In this document: piece after piece, positions 41,910 to 49,699 of the stretch
Layout of the letters: each line of letters opens with the position of its first letter
Numbering within the stretch: the stretch's first letter is position 1
Assembly (NCBI GenBank): GCA_009779925.1
Contig: WRAZ01000002.1
Span: 62,001 to 126,000 of the forward strand
DNA from: Chitinivibrionia bacterium
GTDB lineage: Bacteria > Fibrobacterota > Chitinivibrionia > Chitinivibrionales > Chitinivibrionaceae
Direction: 5' to 3'
DNA: 64,000 nucleotides
The notes under the pieces: model-generated
What the model saw: the letters and a program-made list of their open reading frames with translations, nothing else
Database searches by the model: none
What the model was told of the DNA's origin: nothing
Program-made: the position numbers and the translations under genes

Positions 41910-43849
41910 TATTTTAACCCGATTAACGCCTGTCCTTTTTGCACAACTTCGCCGTCTTTTGCCAAAATCGCCGCGACTACGCCGTCTTTTGTCGATTTTA
42001 TTTCGTTGTAAAGCTTCATCGCTTCGACCGTGCAAACTATGTCGCCGGCTTTAATGCTTTTTCCGATTTCTACAAATTTCGGCGCGTTTGGCGAGGAAGC
42101 AGAATAAAACGTTCCCGTAATCGGCGAATTTATTGTGTGCGAATATTCGCTCGCCGCCGCTTTGGCTTCGGCAGGCTCAGCCACCGCTGTTCCTTCCGTA
42201 TTAGAAGCTTTTTGGGCTGGCGCGGCTACGGTGGCTGAGCCGGTCGTTGCCCCGCCTGTCTTAAGGCACACCGAAAAATCGCCTTTTTTGATAACAAATT
42301 CGTCAAATACAACGCCGCCGCTTTGGCTTAAAATATGGGCAATTCCGCTGTAATCGTCGTTGTGTATCATCGGCGCAACTTTTTCTTTTGCTGTTTTTGT
42401 CGCCGCTTTTGCCTCTTCGGCGCAACTTTGCGCCATTTCTACGTCGGCGGGAATAACGTCGCGCTCGTCTTCGGGTTTTTCGCGCCATTTAAAGAATTCT
42501 ATTGCCACGTCGGGAAACACTGCGTAAGACAAAATATCCTCGTCTTGAGTTATGTGTTTTGGGTCTAATTCGTCGGTCGCTTTGTCCAAAAACGGCTTTA
42601 AATCGTCTGCGGGGCGGTGGTCGATTTGCTTTTCGTCGCCCAATATTTTTTTAACGAACGCCGCGTCCATTTTAACGGGAGAGCGACCGTACATTCCTTT
42701 AACGTAATCTCTTGCTTCTTTGGGCACCATTTTGTATCTTTCGCCCGAAATTATGTTGAGCGCCGCCTGATTTCCAACAATTTGCGAGGTGGGCGTAACC
42801 AAAGGCGGATAGCCGAAATCCTTGCGAACTGCGCTTACCTCTTTGAGAACGTCGTCCAATTTGCCCAAAGCTCCCTGCATTTCGAGTTGCGAACGGAAAT
42901 TGGAAATCATTCCGCCGGGGATTTGGTGAATAAGGATGTCGGGGTCTATGGTGTTTACAAAATTTGCGGTTTTCGGCACGCGGCGCGGGAACAAATTCTT
43001 AAAGAAAGTCGCGCATTTTGACACGGCTTCCAAGTCGATTTCGGCGGCGTAATCCGTGTCCTTAAATATTGCGACAAGCGTTTCCACAGGCGGCTGAGAA
43101 GTGGTAAGAGCCATACTCGACACCGTGCAGTCAATCGCGCCCGCGCCCGCCTGAACGCCTTCCACATAAGTCGGCACGCCCATTCCGCTTGTTCCGTGAG
43201 TGTGCAGTTGAATAGGCACGTTTATTTCCTTGCAATTTACGAGCGCCGTCACCAAGTTTCGCGCGGCGATGGGCGATAAAATTCCCGCCATATCCTTAAT
43301 GCAGAGCGAGTCTATTCCCATTTGCACCTGTTCTTTTGCGTCCGACACGTATTTTTCTACGGTATGGACGGGCGAAATCGTGTAGGCAAGCGTTCCTTGA
43401 GCGTGTCCGCCGTATTTTTTCACGAATTTAATCGCTTTTTCGAGATTTCGGGAGTCGTTGAGCGCGTCGAAAACTCTGAAAATATCCACGCCGTTTTTGA
43501 TTGCCAACTGAATAAAGCGCTCCACTACGTCGTCGGGATAGTTGCGGTAGCCGACCAAATTTTGTCCGCGCAAAAGCATTTGAAGCGGGGTTTTGTGCGC
43601 CGCTTTTTTTATAAGCCGCAATCTTTCCCACGGGTCTTCGCGCAAAAATCTCATACATACGTCGAATGTAGCGCCTCCCCAGCACTCCAAAGAGTAGTAG
43701 CCGCAGTTGTCTATGGCGTCAATAATTTCCATAATGTCGGCGGTTCTCATCCGCGTCGCCCAAATCGATTGGTGCGCGTCTCTCAGCGTTGTATCAGTAA
43801 TTCTCAACGGAATTGTTTGTGTTTTACTCTCTTTTAACTTCGCGAACAT
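41909..43849 (-). CDS. Oxaloacetate decarboxylase alpha / pyruvate carboxylase B-type subunit fused to biotin carrier
   Basis: 646 aa. Carboxyltransferase TIM barrel from TDTTLRDAHQSIWATRM (about 18-34), with metal site QLHTHGTSGMG (about 215), followed by the PYC_OADA domain. About residues 480-540 look like the amino-terminal part of AccB (DYSGIAHILSQSG...EFVIKKGDFSVCLK), and the end is a biotinyl domain with VEAMKLYNE (biotin Lys about 612). It moves CO2 between biotin and pyruvate/oxaloacetate. The biotin carboxylase and membrane beta subunit are not in the window, so PycB and OadA cannot be told apart. The linker holds repeat-encoded Ala-rich inserts (42164-42246). Confidence 0.9.
   Translation of the reverse strand: MFAKLKESKTQTIPLRITDTTLRDAHQSIWATRMRTADIMEIIDAIDNCGYYSLECWGGATFDVCMRFLREDPWERLRLIKKAAHKTPLQMLLRGQNLVGYRNYPDDVVERFIQLAIKNGVDIFRVFDALNDSRNLEKAIKFVKKYGGHAQGTLAYTISPVHTVEKYVSDAKEQVQMGIDSLCIKDMAGILSPIAARNLVTALVNCKEINVPIQLHTHGTSGMGVPTYVEGVQAGAGAIDCTVSSMALTTSQPPVETLVAIFKDTDYAAEIDLEAVSKCATFFKNLFPRRVPKTANFVNTIDPDILIHQIPGGMISNFRSQLEMQGALGKLDDVLKEVSAVRKDFGYPPLVTPTSQIVGNQAALNIISGERYKMVPKEARDYVKGMYGRSPVKMDAAFVKKILGDEKQIDHRPADDLKPFLDKATDELDPKHITQDEDILSYAVFPDVAIEFFKWREKPEDERDVIPADVEMAQSCAEEAKAATKTAKEKVAPMIHNDDYSGIAHILSQSGGVVFDEFVIKKGDFSVCLKTGGATTGSATVAAPAQKASNTEGTAVAEPAEAKAAASEYSHTINSPITGTFYSASSPNAPKFVEIGKSIKAGDIVCTVEAMKLYNEIKSTKDGVVAAILAKDGEVVQKGQALIGLK
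42164..42246. repeat. Paired inverted copies of the GGTGGCTGAGCC family
   Basis: GGCTTCGGCAGGCTCAGCCA (from 42164) and GGTGGCTGAGCCGGTCG (42230-42246) face each other, forming an inverted repeat in the linker of the biotin enzyme. Confidence 0.8.
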
Positions 43850-43895
43850 AAAAATTACCTCTTAAATTTGTAGGTTTTTCGTTTTTCCGATACAA

Positions 43896-43908
43896 AAAAT
43901 ACTATTTT
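43896..43908 (-). promoter_or_regulatory. Promoter core of the oadA-mutL-GH16 operon
   Basis: Minus strand AAAATAGTATTTTTTG about 50 nt before the ATG. Confidence 0.45.
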
Positions 43909-43950
43909 TAACAGGGGCAAAGGTGTAAATTGGAAAAAAAGGAGGAATTT

Positions 43951-44436
43951 ATGGATATTATTATAATCACAATAATTTTGCAGATTGTCGGAACGCTTGC
44001 TATTTTGGCGGAAATACTTCTTCCGTCGTTCGGGCTTTTGTCTCTTGCGGCAATCGGATTTTTCGCGTATTCTTACTGGTTGGTATGGCAACATTCGCCC
44101 GCCGCAATTATCTTTTTGGTGGCGATAAACCTTATTTCGATACCCGCCACGCTTATTTTTGTGGTGCGCCGTCTGAAAAAATCAAAAGCCGCCGCGCTCG
44201 CCGACACAATTAACTCGGAAGCGTTTGTTCCAAGCGTTAATATCGGCGATACGGGAGTAGCGATAACCGATCTTCGTCCTGCGGGAACAGCCCAAATTAA
44301 CGGCAAGCATACCGATGTGTACAGCGAAGGCGGTTTTATAGAAAAAGGCGCGGAAATTAAGGTGATTTCAGCGGAAAATGCAGGAGTAAAAGTAGCGCAA
44401 GTAGCGCCTAAATCCGATTATTTGCCCAAAGAGTAA
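43951..44436 (+). CDS. NfeD-family membrane protein
   Basis: 161 aa; ATG 43951 after AAGGAGGAATTT. Three membrane segments in the first ~75 residues (IIIITIILQIVGTLAILAEI, and LISIPATLIFVV), then an OB-fold C-terminal domain with NIGDTGVAITDLRPAGTAQI (about 95-115) typical of NfeD. It partners flotillins in microdomains; the FloA gene lies at 30320, so the usual operon is split. Confidence 0.88.
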   Translation: MDIIIITIILQIVGTLAILAEILLPSFGLLSLAAIGFFAYSYWLVWQHSPAAIIFLVAINLISIPATLIFVVRRLKKSKAAALADTINSEAFVPSVNIGDTGVAITDLRPAGTAQINGKHTDVYSEGGFIEKGAEIKVISAENAGVKVAQVAPKSDYLPKE

Positions 44437-44450
44437 AGAAGTAGCGGCGA

Positions 44451-45188
44451 ATGAAAAATGTTTTTTTGTCGCTTTTTTTGCTTGTATTTTTGATGAATGG
44501 GCAGGTGCAGGGGCAAACGCAAGGGCAGACACGGGGGTCTGCCCCTACGGGGTTTTCGGCGGCGTATCTTTTTGTTCCGCTTTCGTTGATTGGTGCGGGA
44601 GCGATAATGACTGCAGGCGGAAATCTAAACCAATCGGTCGAAGATAAATTCGCAGAACACCGCGGTCGTCCTTACAAATTCGATGATGTTTTAATGTACG
44701 TTCCGTCCGCAATGGTTTACGGTTTTTCGCTTTTCGCCGAGCCAAAACACGATTGGTGGGACAGGTCAATGATTTTGGGAACTTCGGCGACTTTCGTGCT
44801 TTCCACGCTTATAGTTAAGCAGGTCATAGACCATCAAAGACCCGACGGCAGCAAAAACACGTCTTTTCCGTCGGGGCATACCGCAGTCGCTTTTGTCGGC
44901 GCAGAAATAGTTCGCCGCGAATATCCCGCGTGGTGCGGAGCGATAGCTTATTCAATGGCTGGCACGGTGGCTTTTATGCGGCTGTATAATAAAAGACATT
45001 GGGTCGGCGATGTTGTTGCGGGAGCGGGTTTCGGCATTTTGAGCGTTAGCGCGGCGTACTGGTTGCTTCCTGTGCAACAGAGGATAATGTCGCGGTCGAG
45101 ATTTAGGTCGAGAGAGACGGCGGTTGCGGTAAATCCGTATTTTGATAATGAAAAAATTGGGTTGTTTTTGACTTTTTCACCGAGATAA
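44451..45188 (+). CDS. PAP2-family membrane phosphatase
   Basis: 245 aa. Signal-like start, then several membrane segments. The three phosphatase motifs are intact: KQVIDHQRP (about 124), SFPSGHTA (about 140) and RLYNKRHWVGDV (about 183, with catalytic His and Asp). It likely dephosphorylates lipid phosphates such as undecaprenyl-PP. The mature amino end GQTQGQTRGSAPTG is encoded by a palindromic repeat. It follows nfeD by 14 nt. Confidence 0.88.
   Translation: MKNVFLSLFLLVFLMNGQVQGQTQGQTRGSAPTGFSAAYLFVPLSLIGAGAIMTAGGNLNQSVEDKFAEHRGRPYKFDDVLMYVPSAMVYGFSLFAEPKHDWWDRSMILGTSATFVLSTLIVKQVIDHQRPDGSKNTSFPSGHTAVAFVGAEIVRREYPAWCGAIAYSMAGTVAFMRLYNKRHWVGDVVAGAGFGILSVSAAYWLLPVQQRIMSRSRFRSRETAVAVNPYFDNEKIGLFLTFSPR
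44499..44548. repeat. GGGGCAGACCCC-family repeat, degenerate left arm
   Basis: The right arm GGGCAGACACGGGGGTCTGC.. ending CCCCTAC (44523-44548) matches the family at 13338. The left arm (GTGCAGGGGCAAACGC) is decayed. It lies inside the PAP2 gene. Confidence 0.7.
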
Positions 45189-45198
45189 ATAGTATTTT
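45188..45198 (+). promoter_or_regulatory. mlaE promoter core abutting the start codon
   Basis: AATAGTATTTT directly followed by ATG (45199); a second ATG is at 45205. No ribosome site. Confidence 0.5.
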
Positions 45199-46233
45199 AT
45201 GCCTATGAAAACACTAACCCTCCCCAAAACCATCGACAGAGCTTGGGTCGAGCAGGAAGGACAGAGCATTCTTTCCGAGAAGTCGGCGAGCGTTGTTTTT
45301 TGCGGCGATGTGCGGAGTTTTGACTCTGCGGGACGGGCGTTTTTTAGGTTGCTTGCGAAAAGAAAAAACTTGAAAATCTCTGATCTTTCCGATGAAATTA
45401 CGCGCGCAATGCAACCAAGCCGCAATGTGCAAAACGAAAGTCCGCGCAAAAAAAAGAACTTTTTTGAAGACGTCGGCGACAAAACCGTAAATGCGTATAA
45501 CGAATTTTGTTCGGCGCTTGTTATTTTGGTGGAAATGGTCTATTGGGGGACTTTCGGGCTTCTTCAAAAACGGGATTTTCGCAAAGGGGTTTTGGGCGAG
45601 CAGATGTACAATTTGGGCTACGGCGCGCTCGGAATAACGTTTCTGCTCACGTTCTTAATAGGAATAGCGATTTCGGTGCAATCGGCAATTCAACTGCGGC
45701 AATTCGGCGCGGACATTTTCCTCATAATGCTTGTGGTTATAGGAATGATACGCGAAATCGGTCCTCTTATGGCGGCAATAATTTTAGCGGGACGAACAGG
45801 CTCGGCGACCACCGCAGAAATCGCCACAATGAAAGTCCAAGAAGAAATAGACGCACTGAAAACTATGGGACTTAACCCGATACAGTTTGTTGTTGTGCCG
45901 AAGTTTTGGGCGATTTCCATAACAATGCCGCTTTTGAGTATTATGGCGACCATCGCGGGAATTTTGGGCGGTTTTGCCGTGGCGTATATCTATTTAGGGC
46001 TTTCGATAGACATAATTATGACAGAATTTGCTAAAAATATTATAGTTCGCGACGTAGTTATTTCGCTGATAAAATCGCTTGTGTTCTCGTGGTTAATTTT
46101 GTGGATAGGAGCGTATTACGGCTTAAGCGTTCGCGGCGGCGCGGAAGAAGTCGGCAAAGCGACAACAAAATCGGTCGTGACGGCAATTTTTGTGATAGTC
46201 ATAACGGCGGCTTTGTTCTCGTTTGTTTATTAA
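45199..46233 (+). CDS. mlaE: MlaE-type ABC transporter permease with N-terminal STAS-like domain
   Basis: 344 aa. About 85 amino-terminal residues resemble a STAS/MlaB domain (SVVFCGDVRSFDSAGRAFFR), followed by the MlaE permease with five or six membrane helices and the family stretches GREIGPLMAAIILAGRTGSA-like (IREIGPLMAAIILAGRTGS, about 185), EIDALKTMGLNPIQF and the C-terminal GAEEVGKATTKSVV. Moves phospholipids across the envelope with MlaF and MlaD, which are not adjacent. The start is ATG 45199 or 45205; both sit just after a promoter core. Confidence 0.92.
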   Translation: MPMKTLTLPKTIDRAWVEQEGQSILSEKSASVVFCGDVRSFDSAGRAFFRLLAKRKNLKISDLSDEITRAMQPSRNVQNESPRKKKNFFEDVGDKTVNAYNEFCSALVILVEMVYWGTFGLLQKRDFRKGVLGEQMYNLGYGALGITFLLTFLIGIAISVQSAIQLRQFGADIFLIMLVVIGMIREIGPLMAAIILAGRTGSATTAEIATMKVQEEIDALKTMGLNPIQFVVVPKFWAISITMPLLSIMATIAGILGGFAVAYIYLGLSIDIIMTEFAKNIIVRDVVISLIKSLVFSWLILWIGAYYGLSVRGGAEEVGKATTKSVVTAIFVIVITAALFSFVY

Positions 46234-46235
46234 AT

Positions 46236-46257
46236 GGTGGCTGAGCCTGTCGAAGCC
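46236..46257. repeat. GGTGGCTGAGCCTGTCGAA-family repeat, intergenic single copy
   Basis: GGTGGCTGAGCCTGTCGAAG between the convergent mlaE and antiporter genes. Confidence 0.8.
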
Positions 46258-47229
46258 TTAACCGTTATACAAAACAATCATATAAGCCGCAAAAACGCCC
46301 AGAAGCAAAACGCCTTCCCAGCGATTTATTCTGCCTTTTGAAAGCGGAAGCATAACTAAAAGCAACGCAAGCGAAACGCCTAAAACCCATATCATATCGG
46401 AAAAAAACATAGATTGGTTGCTGATATTCAGCGGGCGAATAATTGCAGTTATCCCCAAAACTCCCGCGATATTGAAAAAATTTGAGCCGATAATATTGCC
46501 GATGGAAAGGTCTGTTTCTTTGCGGAATGCCGCTATTAACGACGATATTAGTTCGGGCATACTTGTGCCGACCGCGACAATGGACGTGGCGATAATGCGC
46601 TCGCTTACTCCCCATTGCACCGCGATTTGCTTAGCGCCTTCGACAAACCATCCCGAACTGAAATACAGCCCGCCGACAGCCGCCAAAATCATTAAAACCG
46701 CTATGTAGGGCTTCATTGTGGGGGGCTCGATTTCTTTTGCGGCGGCGCTTCTGCGCGATTTTATTACGGAAAAAGTAGTATAACTTATCAAAATAAGCAC
46801 AAAACAAAGTCCCGCCCAAAAACTTATAACGCCGTTTAGTCCAAAAATAAGCATTAAAATTGTCGCCAAAGCCATTATCGAATAATCAAAAGCGATTGAC
46901 CTGTTATTTATGGAAATCGGGCAAATTATTACAACCAAAGCCAAAATACACGCAATATTTGCAATGTTTGAGCCGATAACGTTTCCGAGCACTATGTCGT
47001 GGGCGTTGTTAAGAGCCGCGCCGATACTTATGAACATTTCGGGGGCGCTCGTTCCGTAGGCGACAATGGTAAGTCCAACCACAAGCGTGCTTATTTTAAG
47101 GTGGCGAGCGATTTGAACACTGCCCGATACCAGCAAATTTCCGCTGAAAATCAATAATCCAAGCCCTGCCGCGAGGTAAATGTATGGAAAAAAAACAACA
47201 AATTCGCGCGGGAAAAATTGCTCGAGCAT
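46258..47229 (-). CDS. CaCA-family Na+/Ca2+ antiporter (YrbG-like)
   Basis: 323 aa, about 10 membrane segments in two inverted halves. Both alpha-repeat motifs are present: VAYGTSAPEMFISIGAAL (about 57) and VAVGTSMPELISSLIAAF (about 213), each followed by GNVIGSNIANI / GNIIGSNFFNI. Exports cations at the inner membrane. Start 2 nt after the htpX stop. Last gene of a lemA-htpX-antiporter operon. Confidence 0.92.
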   Translation of the reverse strand: MLEQFFPREFVVFFPYIYLAAGLGLLIFSGNLLVSGSVQIARHLKISTLVVGLTIVAYGTSAPEMFISIGAALNNAHDIVLGNVIGSNIANIACILALVVIICPISINNRSIAFDYSIMALATILMLIFGLNGVISFWAGLCFVLILISYTTFSVIKSRRSAAAKEIEPPTMKPYIAVLMILAAVGGLYFSSGWFVEGAKQIAVQWGVSERIIATSIVAVGTSMPELISSLIAAFRKETDLSIGNIIGSNFFNIAGVLGITAIIRPLNISNQSMFFSDMIWVLGVSLALLLVMLPLSKGRINRWEGVLLLGVFAAYMIVLYNG

Positions 47230-47231
47230 TA

Positions 47232-48227
47232 TTAAAACTGCTCCAACACCGAAATGCGCTTGGCAATCGGCGGGTGAGTTGCAAATACTCCCGCAAACGC
47301 CGCTCTGAAGCCCTCTTTTGGCGCTCTGTGTTCAATAAACATTTGGGCAATGTCTTCGTCCTGTTTTTGCAAGACGGGATTTCCCGAAATTTTGCGTAAA
47401 GCGTTCGCCAAAGCCAAGGGGTTTTTGGTTAGTTCCGCCGCTCCTGCGTCCGCCATATATTCCCTTTTTCGACTGATTGCAAAACGCATTAAAATGGAAA
47501 TTCCGTATCCGACCGAAGCAAGCACAACCGCGAGCAAAATAAGTATTGCGCCGCCGCCGTTGTCTTTGCTGTTTCCTCTTCTGCCACCGCGCATACTTGA
47601 ATAAAAAAGCGAGCGCATCGAAATCTCCGCAATCATTGCAAAAATTCCGACAAAAACAATGGAAATTATGAGAACGCGGACGTCGTTGTTGCGAATGTGC
47701 ATAAGTTCGTGGGCTATAACTCCCTCTAATTCTTTGTCGTCAAGAGTATCTATAATGCCGCGAGTAAGGGTGACTGTGTAGGATTTTTTGCTTACGCCGC
47801 TTGCAAACGCGTTTAGGGCGCGGTCTTCTATGACGTGCAATTTCGGCATTTGCATTCCGCACGAAATACACAAGTTTTCCACAAGATTATACACCCGTTT
47901 GTTTTCTTTGCGCTCCAAAGTGTGCGCGCCCGTCGCTTTATCGATTATATAAACATTGGTAAAATATGCGATTATAAACCACAAAAATATGCCTACCCCG
48001 ACAAACGGAAAAGAGCCGAAAAACAGTTCGTTCGCAATAATTGCAGGCTCGCCGTGCCCTTCCCCAAACGCCACAAGCGCATAACATCCTGCATAAAGCA
48101 AGGCAAATACGAGTATCGGAAAAGCCGCCAAAAGCGCGACCGACCTTAAATTATTGCGCCACTGCTGTGTGGCAATTCCCACGTATTCCTGTTTTTTCGA
48201 CGTAAAAGACATCGATTTCGTCGCCAT
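47232..48227 (-). CDS. htpX: M48 membrane metalloprotease (HtpX-like)
   Basis: 331 aa. Two amino-terminal membrane helices, zinc motif VIAHELMHIRNNDV (HExxH, about 168) and downstream Glu in RKREYMADAGAAEL (about 255), with further hydrophobic segments between. Degrades damaged membrane proteins. Its neighbour lemA is the usual partner of this subgroup. Confidence 0.93.
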   Translation of the reverse strand: MATKSMSFTSKKQEYVGIATQQWRNNLRSVALLAAFPILVFALLYAGCYALVAFGEGHGEPAIIANELFFGSFPFVGVGIFLWFIIAYFTNVYIIDKATGAHTLERKENKRVYNLVENLCISCGMQMPKLHVIEDRALNAFASGVSKKSYTVTLTRGIIDTLDDKELEGVIAHELMHIRNNDVRVLIISIVFVGIFAMIAEISMRSLFYSSMRGGRRGNSKDNGGGAILILLAVVLASVGYGISILMRFAISRKREYMADAGAAELTKNPLALANALRKISGNPVLQKQDEDIAQMFIEHRAPKEGFRAAFAGVFATHPPIAKRISVLEQF

Positions 48228-48247
48228 AAATTATTCTCCCGTCAAAA

Positions 48248-48811
48248 TTAAAACTGAATTTTAGGCGCCGCGCCGACCGTTGCTCTGTCCGTTCCCAAAT
48301 CGAAAGATATTTCTTTACGGAAATTAAACATTCCTGCGATAATATTTGCGGGGAATGTTTCAACGCTGTTATTGTATTCTTTGGTTGCCGAGTTGAAGAA
48401 ACGACGACTTGCCGCGAGTTTGTTTTCGACGTCCGAAATTTCTTCCTGCAACTGCTTAAAATTCGCGCTTGCTTTGAGGTCGGGATATTGCTCAAACGTG
48501 ATTTTCAGCCCCTGCATTGCGGAAGTAAGTTTGCCCTCCGCGACGATTTTTTCGTCGATAGTACGCGCCTGCACAGCTCCGTTTCGCGCCTCGACAACCG
48601 CCTGCAAAGTGCTGCTTTCGTGCTTCATATAGCCGCGCACCGTCTCCACCAACTGCGGGATAAGGTCGTGCCGTTGCTGTAATTGAACATCAATATCGGC
48701 AAACGCATTTTCGCGATTATTGCGCAATTTTATCATCGAGTTATACATACCGATAACAATAAACACCAAAATAACCACTACGACTATCGCTATAATACCT
48801 GCTACAGACAT
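48248..48811 (-). CDS. lemA: LemA family protein
   Basis: 187 aa. Amino-terminal membrane helix (GIIAIVVVVILVFIVIGMYN), then the LemA coiled coil: NAFADIDVQLQQRHDLIPQL (about 38), YPDLKASANFKQLQEEISDV (about 115) and SRRFFNSATKEYNN. Inner-membrane protein, role uncertain; next to an M48 protease as in many genomes. The TAGTATTTT core lies at 48845-48856. Confidence 0.94.
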   Translation of the reverse strand: MSVAGIIAIVVVVILVFIVIGMYNSMIKLRNNRENAFADIDVQLQQRHDLIPQLVETVRGYMKHESSTLQAVVEARNGAVQARTIDEKIVAEGKLTSAMQGLKITFEQYPDLKASANFKQLQEEISDVENKLAASRRFFNSATKEYNNSVETFPANIIAGMFNFRKEISFDLGTDRATVGAAPKIQF

Positions 48812-48844
48812 ACCAAAACTCCTTTTTATTTGTTAATTTTCCCC

Positions 48845-48856
48845 AAGAAAATACTA
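48845..48856 (-). promoter_or_regulatory. lemA operon promoter core
   Basis: Minus strand GCATATAGTATTTTC, 35 nt before the lemA ATG. Confidence 0.45.
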
Positions 48857-48875
48857 TATGCTTTGAATGTAATAC

Positions 48876-48945
48876 GAAAAAACAGCAAAAGTCCACTGTT
48901 TTCAGAAAAATACCCCATCACGCCACAAACAAATATTATTTTCTC
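48876..48945. repeat. Direct repeat, copy 1, left of the nucleotidyltransferase gene
   Basis: About 70 bp, similar to 49398-49466 (shared blocks AAAAAACAGCAAAAG and CCACAAACAAATATTATTTT). It ends in a promoter-like AATATTATTTT. Confidence 0.75.
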
Positions 48946-49061
48946 TATGAAGCGCAGATAATCTAAAAAAAAGGGAAAATATGACGCAAGAAGAAAATAG
49001 CAAAAGACCTTACAAGCAATGTAGCGCAAAACATTTTAACCAAAACCGAGGAGTTGCAAAA

Positions 49062-49376
49062 ATGGACAAAAGAGAAGATATTATTTCCATAGCCCAAAAA
49101 TATTTGGAATTAGTAAAGGCGAGTTCTTTTCCTATGCAAATAGAACGGGCGTATCTTTTTGGCTCGTTCGCTAAAGGTTGTCCTCACAAAGACAGCGATA
49201 TTGATATTGCTTTAGTGGTAAATGAATGGAAAGGAAACTATTTTGAAGTAGTTCCGCCGATTTGGGGATTATGCAGAAATGTTGATTTCAGAATAGAGCC
49301 GCATATAATAGTTCCCGAAGAAGATTACGCCGATTTTTTGCCTGAAATACAACGGACAGGCGTTGAATTAGTGTAG
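49062..49376 (+). CDS. MNT-type minimal nucleotidyltransferase domain protein
   Basis: 104 aa from ATG 49062, 8 nt after GAGGAG; the longer frame from 48981 has a weak ribosome site. The pol-beta-type core YLFGSFAKGCPHKDSDIDIALV carries the G-S and D-x-D residues. Such proteins often form the antitoxin half of HEPN-MNT toxin systems, but no HEPN gene is adjacent. Flanked by direct repeats, so it may be a transferred cassette. Confidence 0.82.
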   Translation: MDKREDIISIAQKYLELVKASSFPMQIERAYLFGSFAKGCPHKDSDIDIALVVNEWKGNYFEVVPPIWGLCRNVDFRIEPHIIVPEEDYADFLPEIQRTGVELV

Positions 49377-49397
49377 CGCAGAGCCATTCAACTCAAA

Positions 49398-49466
49398 CAA
49401 AAAACAGCAAAAGCCCGCTATTTTTCAAAAACTTTCCCCACTCCACCACAAACAAATATTATTTTA
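49398..49466. repeat. Direct repeat, copy 2, right of the nucleotidyltransferase gene
   Basis: Partner of 48876-48945, roughly three quarters identical by eye. Its end supplies the promoter core of leader RNA copy B. Confidence 0.75.
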
Positions 49467-49699
49467 CCCTCGCAACAAATAGTGAAATGTGGGATTTTAT
49501 TCTTGCATTTCATTGTAGGTATTTTTTCTATTATGTCAATCGACAAACAACCTTTATTGGTTGTTCTGTTAGTCGGTTGATATTGTTTAATATATCTATT
49601 ATGACACATTTCACTATTTGTTGCAAAATATGAATTATTTGGCAGAACAGCCTTTCGAGCCGTTTTGTCTTAACTTTTAATTTTGCAGGAGGTTGCTTT
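49455..49699 (+). ncRNA. Structured 5' leader RNA, copy B (novel candidate cis-regulator)
   Basis: Promoter-like AATATTATTTTACC (49455-49468), then stem P1, a perfect 20-bp pairing of 49472-49491 (GCAACAAATAGTGAAATGTG) with 49605-49624. Inside is P2 (TCAATCGAC 49536-49544 with GTCGGTTGA 49572-49580), P3 (ACAACC 49547-49552 with GGTTGT 49559-49564), a 6-nt loop TTTATT and a 7-nt bulge TCTGTTA. The downstream CAGAACAGCC (49643-49652) can pair with GGTTGTTCTG (49559-49568) or form P4 with GCCGTTTTG. P2 and P3 differ from copy A at several pairs, yet pairing is kept. Ends at AGGAGG before ATG 49700. Confidence 0.75.
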
